A DNA stretch of 64,000 nt from Cellvibrio polysaccharolyticus (GCF_015182315.1 NZ_PRDL01000001.1:682001-746000); one strand, 5' to 3'. Numbered from the stretch's first letter, positions 35,520-44,602 are shown. The notes: generated by a model not told the origin, from the sequence alone. Numbers and translations are program-made.

Positions 35520-35735
35520 GCATTAGTATCCGGGCGCCAGCGTTACATTACACTGGCTGAAGATGGCGAAACCGTGTTAATGATTTATCATGCCCGCGAC
35601 TATAAAGGTTTGCAGGGCACGCCGTTAACCGACCCCAATCGCCATATCTATGTAAGAAGGTTGCATGGGACGGCCGATGGTATGCCGGACTCCGGCAGCA
35701 TCACAGTGACAGAAACACCTTTCCGGATTAATTGA
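35520..35735 (+). pseudogene. C-terminal remnant of a GH43 gene
   Basis: From about 35535 the frame encodes 66 residues, including LAEDGETVLMIYHARDYKG and PLTDPNRHIYVRRLHG, then a stop. They align with the last part of the cytoplasmic GH43 at 8940-9890 (YGEDGETVMLVYHARTYTEI, WNPDRHTFVKPL). The catalytic two thirds are missing, and the frame upstream is closed by TAA at 35517. A terminator follows the stop, so the 3' end of the old gene is intact. The sequence between the operator and this remnant shows no gene. Confidence 0.85.
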
Positions 35736-35738
35736 CCC

Positions 35739-35766
35739 GATCCGCTTATCAGGGCGGATTTCTTTT
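35739..35766 (+). terminator. Terminator of the lost GH43 gene
   Basis: ATCCGC and GCGGAT around TTATCAGG, followed by TTCTTTTT. It lies between the remnant stop and the mutarotase start. Confidence 0.75.
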
Positions 35767-35776
35767 TGGAATTTTT

Positions 35777-36841
35777 ATGGCTACAGCATCGGTAACCCAG
35801 CGTTATTTTGATACCACCCCGACAGGGGAGGTGGTCACCCTATTTTGTCTCGACAACGGCAAGGGTATGTCGGTTGATATAATTAACTTTGGCGGCATTA
35901 TCACCTCCATCCGCGTGCCGGATCGGGATGGCCAGCTGGCGGATGTCGCGCTGGGTTTTGACACGCTTGAACCCTACCTTGGCGCGGCGCCTTATTTCGG
36001 CGCCCTGATTGGTCGTTTTGGTAATCGTATTGCTGATGGCCGTTTTGAGCTGGATGGCCAGGTGTTTCAGCTGGACGTAAATAACGCACCCAATCATTTG
36101 CATGGCGGTGTGACCGGTTTCGATAAGGTGATCTGGTATCCCACGCCTTTTGTTACCGAAGACGATGCCGGTTTGAAATTGTTTTATTTCAGTCGCAATG
36201 GCGATCAGGGCTATCCCGGCAACTTGCAGGTTACCGTTACCTACCGGTTAAGCCGCAATAACGAATTGCTGGTCGACTACCATGCAACGACCGACGCCGC
36301 CACGCCGATCAACCTTACCCAGCACAGTTATTTCAATTTGTCTGGCGCTGGCGACATTCTCGGTCATGAAATGTGGATTGATGCGGATGCGATTACTCCG
36401 GTGAACGCCAACCTGATTCCTACCGGCGAACTGATGCCGGTAGCGGGCAGCGTTTTCGATTTCAAATCGCCCAAACCGGTAGGGCAGGATATTGATGCCG
36501 ATCACGAACAGCTGGCGTTTGCCGGCGGTTATGACCACAACTATGTGTTGAAAAAGCCGCAACACGGTCTTTTAACTCTGGCGGCGCGCGTTACTGAACC
36601 GGTATCCGGCCGCGTGTTGGAAGTGCTGACGGAAGAGCCTGCGGTACAGTTTTATGCCGGTAATTTTCTGGATGGTTCGCTGGCTGCTCGCGGCAATGTG
36701 TATTCACGCCGCAGCGGTTTGTGCCTGGAACCGCAACACTTTCCGGATTCACCCAATCAGCCGAATTTCCCGTCGGTTATTTTGCAACCGGGCGATGAAT
36801 ATACCACCCGCACTATTTTCCGCTTCTCCGTAGACGCCTGA
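35777..36841 (+). CDS. galM: Aldose 1-epimerase (mutarotase)
   Basis: A 354-residue GalM-family enzyme that interconverts alpha and beta anomers of free sugars. Catalytic His regions are NAPNHLHGG and LTQHSYFNLSGAG, with Asp in GGYDHNYVL and Glu near the C-terminus (GLCLEPQHFPDSPNQPNFP). No signal peptide, so cytoplasmic. In this locus it would speed anomer exchange of L-arabinose, which GH43 and GH127 release as different anomers. The ATG at 35777 is used; the open frame back to 35732 begins inside the GH43 remnant's end and is not part of the gene. Confidence 0.92.
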   Translation: MATASVTQRYFDTTPTGEVVTLFCLDNGKGMSVDIINFGGIITSIRVPDRDGQLADVALGFDTLEPYLGAAPYFGALIGRFGNRIADGRFELDGQVFQLDVNNAPNHLHGGVTGFDKVIWYPTPFVTEDDAGLKLFYFSRNGDQGYPGNLQVTVTYRLSRNNELLVDYHATTDAATPINLTQHSYFNLSGAGDILGHEMWIDADAITPVNANLIPTGELMPVAGSVFDFKSPKPVGQDIDADHEQLAFAGGYDHNYVLKKPQHGLLTLAARVTEPVSGRVLEVLTEEPAVQFYAGNFLDGSLAARGNVYSRRSGLCLEPQHFPDSPNQPNFPSVILQPGDEYTTRTIFRFSVDA

Positions 36842-36954
36842 TGTTTGCTGCGGCGCCATTATCCCGGTAATGGCGCTTTTATCACTGTTAACCTCCCCGG
36901 ATTCTTAATTTCGCCATAGGTTTTCCTGCCTGACGCGGTTATTATTTGTTCGTC

Positions 36955-36971
36955 TTTTTGTAAGACAATAT
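36955..36971 (+). promoter_or_regulatory. Arabinan-regulon operator before the endo-arabinanase
   Basis: TTTTTGTA-A-GACAATAT matches 13 of 16 positions, 34 bp before the start at 37005. Confidence 0.6.
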
Positions 36972-37004
36972 TACTTAATAATAACGTTAATAACAGGTGA
37001 TTCT

Positions 37005-38402
37005 ATGTTGCATTCCGTTCGGGCCCGTGCGGCCAAATGTTGCTCCCTGCTGTTGTTGGGCTTCTCTCTGACCAGTGTCTTGCCAGCCACGGCGCTGGAC
37101 TTGACCGGCCTGGTAAATTCTCATGATCCCGGCGCCATTGTGCGCGATGGCGATACCTTGTTTCATTTCACCACCGGCCACGGGGTGTGGTATTCCACGT
37201 CTACCAACCTTACGCATTGGACCGGCGCTCCCTCCACGGTATTCGGTAGCAGTTGGCCGTCCTGGATCAACAGCGCCGTTCCCGGGTTTGACGGCCACTT
37301 CTGGGCGCCCGATGTGATTCAGATGGGCAATTATTACTATCTGTATTATTCGGCCTCTACCTTTGGTTCATCCACCTCGGCCATCGGCGTGGCGCGTTCG
37401 CCATCGCTGAAAAATCCCGCCTGGCAGGATTTGGGTGTGGTGGTGCAGTCCTACGGTGGTTTTACCGAAATGAATGCGATTGACCCGGCCTTGTTCCGCG
37501 ATTACGACGGCAAGGTGTACATGAGTTACGGGTCGTTCTTTGGCGGTATTGGTATTGCCGAAATCAACCAGAGCACCGGTAAGTTGGCCAGCAGCGTCAG
37601 CCATATTTATGGCGGTGGTCACCAGGATATTGAAGCGCCTTACATTACCCGCGATGGTGATTACTACTACCTGTTTGTGAACCGGGGTAGCTGTTGTCAG
37701 GGCGCAAACAGCAGTTATTACGTGCAGGTATCACGCTCCACCAGTATTTACGGGCCCTGGTCGGGCACGCGCACCATCCTTGGTAATGTCAGCGGTAAAT
37801 ACAAAGGGCCGGGGCATATTGGTTTGCTGAAAGAAAATGGCTGTAACTATGTCTCGACCCATTACTACGACCTGAATGACAACGGCAATGCCAAGCTGGA
37901 TATTCTGCGCATGACCTATTCCGGCGGCTGGCCGGTACTGACGCGCAATTTTTCTTCTGTCAGCAGTTGCGGTGGTGTAAGTGACGGCATTTATTCGTTA
38001 ACGGCTCGCCACAGCAACCGCGCCCTTGCGGTCGATAACGCCTCCACCGCCAATGGGGCTTTTGTTGAGCAATACGGTTATTCCGGTGCGGCTAATCAGA
38101 AGTGGTACGTCATTGGCCAGAACGCCGGCAATTACAGCCTGATTAACGTTAACAGCCTGAAGAGTCTGGATGTGTGGGAGCTTTCAACTGCGCCGGGTGC
38201 GCGCATTGCCCAGTGGGATTATTGGGGGGGCGATGGGCAGAAATGGAAGCTGGACGCGTCTGGCAGTCACTTTGTGGTTCGCTCTGTGTTGAGCGGCCTG
38301 GCGCTGGATGTACTCAATATGAGCACTGCCAATGATGCCCAGGTTATTCAATGGAATCTTACCGGCGCAACCAACCAGCAATGGTCGATGATTCGCCGTT
38401 AA
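37005..38402 (+). CDS. Secreted endo-1,5-alpha-L-arabinanase with ricin-type CBM13
   Basis: A 465-residue secreted enzyme. Signal peptide to about PATA (residue 30), then a GH43 domain (about 33-320) and a ricin-B/CBM13 module (about 326-465, with repeated QW-type motifs ANQKWYVIG, DGQKWKLDA and TNQQWSMI). Catalytic acids D41 (NSHDPGAI), D160 (NAIDPALF) and E210 (QDIEAPYI) fit the arabinanase pattern of Cellvibrio japonicus Arb43A, which it strongly resembles. The module probably binds arabinan or galactan side chains. Operator 34 bp upstream and terminator right after. Confidence 0.93.
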   Translation: MLHSVRARAAKCCSLLLLGFSLTSVLPATALDLTGLVNSHDPGAIVRDGDTLFHFTTGHGVWYSTSTNLTHWTGAPSTVFGSSWPSWINSAVPGFDGHFWAPDVIQMGNYYYLYYSASTFGSSTSAIGVARSPSLKNPAWQDLGVVVQSYGGFTEMNAIDPALFRDYDGKVYMSYGSFFGGIGIAEINQSTGKLASSVSHIYGGGHQDIEAPYITRDGDYYYLFVNRGSCCQGANSSYYVQVSRSTSIYGPWSGTRTILGNVSGKYKGPGHIGLLKENGCNYVSTHYYDLNDNGNAKLDILRMTYSGGWPVLTRNFSSVSSCGGVSDGIYSLTARHSNRALAVDNASTANGAFVEQYGYSGAANQKWYVIGQNAGNYSLINVNSLKSLDVWELSTAPGARIAQWDYWGGDGQKWKLDASGSHFVVRSVLSGLALDVLNMSTANDAQVIQWNLTGATNQQWSMIRR

Positions 38403-38406
38403 TCAT

Positions 38407-38441
38407 AAAGCCCTTCGCCGACAACCGGTGAAGGGCTTTTT
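38407..38441 (+). terminator. Intrinsic terminator
   Basis: AGCCCTTC and GAAGGGCT stem with inner CCG.CGG pairs, then TTTTT. Confidence 0.88.
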
Positions 38442-38538
38442 CGCCTCCGGCTTGTGCGGGTAAACCCCGGGTTTCGGCTGCCAGGGTGAGCGCTGATTTA
38501 CCCCGGGGTGGCTGGTATTGTCCGGGCAATCCTTATAG

Positions 38539-38555
38539 ACTATAAAATATAATAT
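38539..38555 (+). promoter_or_regulatory. Possible arabinan-regulon half-site before GH97
   Basis: ACTATAAA-A-TATAATAT has a good right half (7 of 8) but a poor left half (3 of 8), 18 bp before the GH97 start. It could equally be a -10 element. Confidence 0.3.
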
Positions 38556-38572
38556 GATAAATAGGGCCTCTC

Positions 38573-40501
38573 ATGAAAATTCTACTTGCTTGTCTGCTGG
38601 TATTGGCATTGACGGGTTGTACGCGTCAGGATGATATCGAAATATCCAGCCCCGATAGCCGCATTAAAGTCAGCGTATCGCTGGATAAACAAAACACAGC
38701 GCACTACACCCTTTCGATAGATAACCAAACGGTCTTGCAATCCTCCCGGTTGGGGATTGCGCTGAATGATGCCGATTTTTTGCAAGGTCTTTCTGTTCAA
38801 TCGGTATCGGCAATAACACCGGTTCAGGAAAGTTACGAATTATGGACCGGTAAAAAAAGCCACATTACCTATGCCGCCAATGAGCAATCGATGGTTTTTC
38901 ATAACCGCGAAAAGCAGCCTCTGCAAATAGACTTTCGCGTTTCCAATGATGGCCTTGCGTTTCGCTATGTATTTCCGGGTAGCTCCACTGACATAAAAAC
39001 CGTGACCCACGAAGCAACGTCTTTCAAATTTCCTGCTGATGCCAAAGCCTGGTTACAGCAAGTGGCTGTTGCGCAAACCGGCTGGAAAAATACCAACCCT
39101 TCTTACGAAGAGTTTTATGAAACGGAAATTCCGGTGGGGCAATCATCACCGACAGAAGCCGGTTGGGTTTTTCCAGCCCTGTTTCAAAGCAATAACCATT
39201 GGTTGCTGATTACCGAAGCTGGCATGGATGGCAAATTTCATGCGTCCCGCCTGCAGCAACACGCAGAAGGTGGCGAATATAAAATCGGCTTTCCCATGGC
39301 GGCAGAAGTCTATACCGATGGTGCTTTGATGGCGCAATCGGCACTGCCATTTGCATCACCCTGGCGAGTCATTGCCGCGGGGTCGCTGGCGACCATTATT
39401 GAATCTACCCTGGGTACCGATCTGGCTGCCCCGGCGATTGAAATGGATACCGACTTTATCAAGCCGGGCATTGCATCGTGGAGTTGGGGGTTATTAAAAG
39501 ACGAATCAATTGTTTACGACATACAAAAAGCGTTTATTGATTATTCCGCTGATATGCAATGGCCCTATACGCTGATCGATGTTAACTGGGATCAGAATAT
39601 CGGTTACGACCGCTTGCAGGAACTGGTGGCTTACGCGGCAGAAAAAAATGTCGGCATTCTGGTTTGGTATAACTCATCAGGTGCATGGAACGAAACCGAG
39701 TATAGTCCCAAAAATGCGTTGCTCACCCGCGATCAGCGCTTGCAGGAGTTTGCGCGTCTGAAAGACATCGGTGTTAAAGGATTGAAGATTGATTTCTTCT
39801 CCGGTGACGGCCAGTCGATGATGGCTTATTACAACGATATTCTGATCGACGCTGCACAATTTGATCTGTTAATCAATTATCACGGCTCATCGCTGCCGCG
39901 CGGTTTGCAGCGCACCTATCCACACATGATGACGATGGAATCGGTAAAAGGTTTTGAGATGATTTCTTTCGACCAAAAAGTGGCGGATCAGGAAGGTGAA
40001 CACGTCAATATGTTGCCTTACACCCGTAACGCTTTTGATCCGATGGATTTCACCCCGACAGTGTTTTTTGAAATCCCCAATATTGAACGAAAAACCAGTA
40101 ACGGTTTTCAGCTGGCGCTGCCGATTATTATGCTTTCCGGTATTCAACATATTGTAGAAACGCCGGATGGTATGGCCAGCGTGCCTTATTTTGTTAAAGA
40201 TTTTATGCGCAAGGTTCCCGCTCGCTGGGATGCGGTGAAATTTATTGACGGCTATCCAGGCAAATACACCATCATCGCCAGAAAAGCGGGTGATCATTGG
40301 TATGTTGCCGGTATCAACGGTGAGCAGAATGAAAAATCACTGCAACTGGATTTAAGTTTTATCGGTGATAGCCAGGGTTTCATTATTGAAGATGGCCCTA
40401 CGCCCTTGTCTTTTGTAAAAAGCCCGCTGCGCGCCACCGCTAACACCGATGTTCGTGTCGCAGCGAATAGCGGTTTTGTTATGGTTTTCAGCGTTGAGTA
40501 A
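38573..40501 (+). CDS. GH97 glycoside hydrolase lipoprotein (retaining type)
   Basis: A 642-residue GH97 enzyme with lipobox LTGC (Cys16), an N-terminal beta-sandwich, a catalytic TIM barrel and a C-terminal beta domain. The retaining subgroup is indicated by the nucleophile D407 in GVKGLKIDFFSGDGQ and a likely acid/base E456 in HMMTMESVKGFE, as in BT1871-type alpha-galactosidases; the inverting SusB-type glutamates are not at that position. Retaining members include alpha-galactosidases and beta-L-arabinopyranosidases, and the latter would suit this locus. Followed by a GH43 gene on the same strand with no clear terminator between. Confidence 0.9.
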   Translation: MKILLACLLVLALTGCTRQDDIEISSPDSRIKVSVSLDKQNTAHYTLSIDNQTVLQSSRLGIALNDADFLQGLSVQSVSAITPVQESYELWTGKKSHITYAANEQSMVFHNREKQPLQIDFRVSNDGLAFRYVFPGSSTDIKTVTHEATSFKFPADAKAWLQQVAVAQTGWKNTNPSYEEFYETEIPVGQSSPTEAGWVFPALFQSNNHWLLITEAGMDGKFHASRLQQHAEGGEYKIGFPMAAEVYTDGALMAQSALPFASPWRVIAAGSLATIIESTLGTDLAAPAIEMDTDFIKPGIASWSWGLLKDESIVYDIQKAFIDYSADMQWPYTLIDVNWDQNIGYDRLQELVAYAAEKNVGILVWYNSSGAWNETEYSPKNALLTRDQRLQEFARLKDIGVKGLKIDFFSGDGQSMMAYYNDILIDAAQFDLLINYHGSSLPRGLQRTYPHMMTMESVKGFEMISFDQKVADQEGEHVNMLPYTRNAFDPMDFTPTVFFEIPNIERKTSNGFQLALPIIMLSGIQHIVETPDGMASVPYFVKDFMRKVPARWDAVKFIDGYPGKYTIIARKAGDHWYVAGINGEQNEKSLQLDLSFIGDSQGFIIEDGPTPLSFVKSPLRATANTDVRVAANSGFVMVFSVE

Positions 40502-40647
40502 AAACCTGCTAACCACTGCCATCTGTTGGACAGTGGTTCACATAGCCTGGCAGCAAGAAAAAATTGATTGCTGCGCATGAGAAGGTAACGCTGTTTTCGA
40601 GGCGGTTCATCGTGCGCAGGTGCTGTTTTAAATCCGAGGAAATTTTC

Positions 40648-42492
40648 ATGAAACGATTGAGTCAGAAATGGGCACGGCAACTTGCGGTGCCTGTAATCGG
40701 TTTGTGCGCTGTATTGAGCGGCTGTGCAACCACAGAAAACACGGTTAACGCTGGCAATATTGACCCCACCAAGCCTACCCATTTTACCAATCCATTATTT
40801 GAAAATGGTGCCGATCCCTGGCTGGAATTTCACGAGGGTAATTATTACCTGACGACCACGACCTGGACATCCCAGCTGGTGATGCGCAAATCGCCTACGC
40901 TTGCCGGGTTATCAACGGCGACGCCGGTGAATATCTGGTCGTTCAGTGAATTTGAACGCTGCTGCAATTTTTGGGCATTTGAGTTTCATCGCTTAAATGG
41001 CCCTAACGGCTGGCGCTGGTATTTGATGTTTACGTCCGGCCGTGAAGGCACGCTGGATCATCAGCATCTCAGTGTGGTTGAAAGTGCCGGTGATGATCCT
41101 ATGGGACCCTACGAATACAAAGGTTCCATGATGCCTGACACCTGGAATATTGACGGCACTTATCTTGAGCACAATGGCAAACTTTATTTGTTGTGGTCTG
41201 AATGGGTGGGTGATGAGCAACGTAATTTTATTTCAGAAATGAGCAATCCCTGGACGCTGGTCGGTGAAAGAATGTTATTGACCCGTCCGGTGCTGGAATG
41301 GGAAACCAGCGGTCGCAAAGTGACAGAGGCACCGCAAATTCTCAAGCGCGATGGCCGCACCTTTATGATTTATTCTGCCAGCTATTGCGATACACCGGAC
41401 TACAAACTCGGGCAACTGGAGCTGGTTGGTAATGATCCGATGAAAGCTGAATCCTGGCTGAAAAATCCCGAGCCGGTTTTCCAGCGTGGTAATGGTGTTT
41501 TTGCGCCTGGCCACAATGGCTTTTTTGTATCACCGGACGGTCAGGAAAACTGGCTGGTGTATCACGGCAATTCATCCGAGCAACACGGTTGCGGTGCAAC
41601 CCGCTCGGTGCGTGCGCAAAAATTTACCTGGCATGACGATGGCACGCCCAACTTCGGCGTTCCTGTTCCTGAAGGTACACCGGTGGCTTTACCTTCCGGC
41701 GAAAATGGTCCGTTGCAAACATCTATCATGGGTGCAGCCTATCAATTGGTTAATCGCAATACCTCACAATGCCTGGCTCGCAATCAGGGCGGTAATTTGA
41801 ATGGGCGCTGTGAAGGTGATGCGGCTGCCTGGGTGGTTGATTACACCACAGACGGCTATTTCCGTTTTGCCAACAATGCCAGTGGCCAATTCCTGGGCAC
41901 CTGTGAGGCAGGCGCGCTGGCACAAACGCCGTGGATCAATCATTCCTGCCAGGAGTGGAAGCCGGTTCATACTGAAAACGGCTGGTGGTCATGGCAGAAC
42001 CGTCAAACCGGAAAGCTGCTCGGCGCCGAACAATGTCAGGGCGCCAACTGCGACCAGTGGCGAGTGCAGCCGGTAGGACCTTTGGCAATTACCAGTGTGC
42101 AAAGTGGCAAGGTGTTAGCCGCTGATCATTGTGCAGTGGGCGGTAATGTGGAGCAGCAGGAATGGAAAAACACCGCCTGTCAGGCGTGGAATTTCAAATC
42201 GGTTGAAGATGGCTTTTTCCATATCACGCCGACCGGGCAAGATAATCTCTGCCTGACCGTAGAGGCGTCTTCCATTGTTACCGGCGCGAATATGTTATTG
42301 GGTGCCTGCGAGGGCAACAACAGCCAATGGCGTATCAGCCATCTGGCGGACGGTACGCAACAGCTGGTAGCGAGACACAGCAGCAAAGTCGCTGATCTTG
42401 CGCATTGTGGTTTGGATAATGGTACCAACATTGCCCAGTCAGAAAATCTCAATACTATCTGCCAGAAATTCCAGTTGCGGAATATTCGTTAA
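40648..42492 (+). CDS. GH43 lipoprotein with two ricin-type modules
   Basis: A 614-residue lipoprotein (lipobox LSGC, Cys26). The GH43 domain (about 45-345) has D56 in FENGADPWLEFHEGNYYL, a second Asp in WNIDGTYLEHNGKLYLLW, and Glu in KVTEAPQILKRDGRTF, resembling exo-arabinofuranosidases. Two ricin-like modules follow (about 355-485 and 485-614), rich in Cys and with QW-type motifs (CQEWKPVH, CQAWNFKS, NSQWRISH). GAGGA precedes the ATG. Follows GH97 by 146 bp, probably co-transcribed. Confidence 0.9.
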   Translation: MKRLSQKWARQLAVPVIGLCAVLSGCATTENTVNAGNIDPTKPTHFTNPLFENGADPWLEFHEGNYYLTTTTWTSQLVMRKSPTLAGLSTATPVNIWSFSEFERCCNFWAFEFHRLNGPNGWRWYLMFTSGREGTLDHQHLSVVESAGDDPMGPYEYKGSMMPDTWNIDGTYLEHNGKLYLLWSEWVGDEQRNFISEMSNPWTLVGERMLLTRPVLEWETSGRKVTEAPQILKRDGRTFMIYSASYCDTPDYKLGQLELVGNDPMKAESWLKNPEPVFQRGNGVFAPGHNGFFVSPDGQENWLVYHGNSSEQHGCGATRSVRAQKFTWHDDGTPNFGVPVPEGTPVALPSGENGPLQTSIMGAAYQLVNRNTSQCLARNQGGNLNGRCEGDAAAWVVDYTTDGYFRFANNASGQFLGTCEAGALAQTPWINHSCQEWKPVHTENGWWSWQNRQTGKLLGAEQCQGANCDQWRVQPVGPLAITSVQSGKVLAADHCAVGGNVEQQEWKNTACQAWNFKSVEDGFFHITPTGQDNLCLTVEASSIVTGANMLLGACEGNNSQWRISHLADGTQQLVARHSSKVADLAHCGLDNGTNIAQSENLNTICQKFQLRNIR

Positions 42493-42496
42493 GGAA

Positions 42497-42522
42497 AAAC
42501 AGCTGCTGGCGAGCAGCTGTTT
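42497..42522 (+). other. Perfect hairpin after GH43 stop
   Basis: AAACAGCTGCT-GGCG-AGCAGCTGTTT, an 11-bp perfect stem immediately after the GH43 stop. It may cap the 3' end of the message before the main terminator at 42533. Confidence 0.65.
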
Positions 42523-42532
42523 CGAGCGCAAT

Positions 42533-42562
42533 AAAAAAGGCCACATCTTCTGTGGCCTTTTT
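42533..42562. terminator. Bidirectional terminator
   Basis: AAAAAGGCCACA-TCTTC-TGTGGCCTTTTT between the GH43 gene (plus) and the GntR-family gene (minus). Confidence 0.92.
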
Positions 42563-42583
42563 CGTAGTTGACAAGCAAATAAT

Positions 42584-42600
42584 GGATTACAAAGTAATCC
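42584..42600. other. 17-bp palindrome downstream of the regulator gene
   Basis: GGATTAC-AAA-GTAATCC is a perfect palindrome just after the regulator stop. Its sequence differs from the arabinan operators, and no T-run follows. Role unknown. Confidence 0.5.
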
Positions 42601-42607
42601 GTTAACA

Positions 42608-43327
42608 TCAGGACTGCTCTTTTGCGGTCAACTCTTCTTCAATAAAGTTTAACGCTTCATCGATAATCAACAGCATGGAGTGCTTGGCGCGTTCCGGGTT
42701 GCGATTTTTAATAGCGTTAAAGATTTTCGCGTGATCTTCTACTACCGCTTCGTGGTTGGCTTTTATCGGGCTGGTGTAGCGAATACTGACATGCAACGCT
42801 GTTTCGATAAAATCGCGCAAGCGAATATAAAAACGGTTGTTGCTGGCATAGAGAATACTTACGTGAAATGCGATATCCGCTTCCAGTTCTGCTTCGAGAT
42901 TGTCGCCAGCGGCGCGCATGCGCTCCAGTGCGGCCTCAATGGCATCAATTTTTTCCGGTGTGGCATTGCGTGCAGCCAGTGCCGCGGCTTCCGGCTCAAT
43001 AGCAATACGCATTTGTAAGAATTCTTTCAGCACCTTCATGGACGGATTGCTTTCGAGTGACCAGCGCAGCAGGTCGGTATCAAAAATATTCCATTGTTCG
43101 CGTGGCAGGATACGAATGCCCTGGCGTGGCTTGCTGGAAATCAACCCTTTGGCAGAAAGCATTTTGACGGCTTCACGAACTGCACTGCGACTGACTCCGA
43201 ATTTTTCACACAATTCTGCTTCGGTAGGCAGGCTGGCATCCTTGTCAAAAACCCCACACACGATTTGCCGACCCAGCTCCTGGGTCATACGTTGTGACAG
43301 GTTAAAATTGCGGTCGAGCAGTGGCAT
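42608..43327 (-). CDS. GntR-family (FadR/FCD) transcriptional regulator, likely arabinan regulator
   Basis: A 239-residue regulator with an N-terminal winged helix (LPTEAELCEKFGVSRSAVREAVKML, the GntR signature) and a helical C-terminal FCD ligand domain with likely metal ligands (EADIAFHVSI and later His residues). It lies at the end of the arabinan locus. The FadR subgroup binds T.GT...AC.A, which fits the palindromes upstream of the arabinan genes, so it is the best candidate regulator, probably a repressor relieved by a pentose-derived ligand. I use the ATG at 43327; the frame is open to 43420. Function is inferred from family and operator match. Its own upstream region (43328-43450) has only a degenerate TTGATTACAA. 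Confidence 0.87.
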   Translation of the reverse strand: MPLLDRNFNLSQRMTQELGRQIVCGVFDKDASLPTEAELCEKFGVSRSAVREAVKMLSAKGLISSKPRQGIRILPREQWNIFDTDLLRWSLESNPSMKVLKEFLQMRIAIEPEAAALAARNATPEKIDAIEAALERMRAAGDNLEAELEADIAFHVSILYASNNRFYIRLRDFIETALHVSIRYTSPIKANHEAVVEDHAKIFNAIKNRNPERAKHSMLLIIDEALNFIEEELTAKEQS

Positions 43328-43777
43328 ACAGTTTGTGTCCGGAAATTGCGTAAGAATTGCGCAAGCATATCGCCTTGGATTATTGATTACAATCTTATTA
43401 TTGCCAGAAACAGCCTGCATAATCCGGCAATTTCAACGAAAAACAGGATAATTATTTTCATCGCTCCGGCTGCTGCGGATTGAAATTTCAAAAGAGCAGG
43501 GCAGCTTTTGATCAATCGGTAATATCCTGATTTATAATTTTTTTGGCGCAGTAAGATAACGACGTCTCGATATGTTCAGGATATTCATGCGCGCGCAAAT
43601 CTTCCTTCTATAATAATGTTCCTGATGACGACACCCTGACCTCTGCGCGAGGCGGGAAGCAATGGGTTGGCCGCTGCGGCGGCGAGTAATGCTGAACAGT
43701 GGCGGCCATCTGTTATATAGTGGCGCCTGCCCACCGCGTCATAACCGTATTTATCGGTACTTTTTTGAGCCTCCATT

Positions 43778-44590
43778 ATGATGACTTACCCCAATATTGA
43801 TCCTGTAGCCTTTTCCCTCGGCTCTTTTCAGGTGCATTGGTACGGCATTATGTACCTGTTCGCATTCGCCAGCGCCTGGTTGCTGGGGATGTACCGCGCT
43901 GGCCAGCCCGGTGCCCTTATTAACCGGGTGCAGGTTGAAAATTTAATCACCTGGGCCGCCTTTGGGGTGATCCTGGGGGGGCGCGTCGGTTATGTGTTTT
44001 TCTATCACCTCGACTACTGGCTGGAAGACCCGCTGTGGTTGTTCCGCATCTGGGAAGGCGGCATGTCTTTCCATGGCGGTTTGCTGGGCGTAACCGTGGC
44101 GATGTTCCTTTATGCCCGTCGCCTCGGTGTGTCCTACCTTGGCTTGATGGATTTTGTTGCACCGCTGGTGCCGCTGGGGCTTGGCTTTGGTCGGCTCGGC
44201 AACTTTATTGGTCAGGAGCTTTGGGGGCGCGCTACCGATTCCCGCTGGGGAATGGTATTCCCGCGTGATCCGGAAGCCTTGTCGCGCTATCCATCGCAGC
44301 TTTACCAGGCCGCTCTTGAGGGGCTGCTTCTATTTATTATTGTTTTTTGGTTTTCTGCAAAACCACGCCCTCGCGGCGCAGTCTGTGGCCTGTTCCTGGT
44401 GTTTTATGCCTGCTTCCGCTTCCTCGTAGAGTTTGTGCGCGAACCGGACGGTCACATAGGTTTTGATTTGTTGGGGTGGGTAACCCGTGGTCAGTTGCTA
44501 TCACTGCCCTTGTTGGCATTGGGTATAGCTTTGCTGGCTTACGCTTACGGTGTTGGCAAGAAAAAAGCGGCTTCCCGGCCTGCAGCTTGA
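43778..44590 (+). CDS. lgt: Prolipoprotein diacylglyceryl transferase
   Basis: A 270-residue inner-membrane enzyme that attaches diacylglycerol to the lipobox Cys of prolipoproteins; it would process the several lipoprotein hydrolases in this window. Seven hydrophobic segments, the HGGL motif (MSFHGGLLGV), and the Lgt signature GRLGNFIGQELWGR are present. Two ATG codons (43778, 43781) are possible. It is followed at 12 bp by thyA and forms the usual lgt-thyA-folA cluster. Upstream, 43451-43777 shows no gene, only presumed promoter. Confidence 0.96.
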   Translation: MMTYPNIDPVAFSLGSFQVHWYGIMYLFAFASAWLLGMYRAGQPGALINRVQVENLITWAAFGVILGGRVGYVFFYHLDYWLEDPLWLFRIWEGGMSFHGGLLGVTVAMFLYARRLGVSYLGLMDFVAPLVPLGLGFGRLGNFIGQELWGRATDSRWGMVFPRDPEALSRYPSQLYQAALEGLLLFIIVFWFSAKPRPRGAVCGLFLVFYACFRFLVEFVREPDGHIGFDLLGWVTRGQLLSLPLLALGIALLAYAYGVGKKKAASRPAA

Positions 44591-44602
44591 AGAGAGTTAT
44601 AA

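Noticed and set aside
42584..42600. Palindrome GGATTAC-AAA-GTAATCC as a terminator
   Set aside because: No T-run on either strand; a strong bidirectional terminator is already at 42533-42562.
43379..43394. TTATTGATTACAATCT upstream of the GntR gene as an autoregulatory operator
   Set aside because: The two halves are one base closer together than in the other sites and the GT...AC core is missing, so I did not annotate it as an operator.
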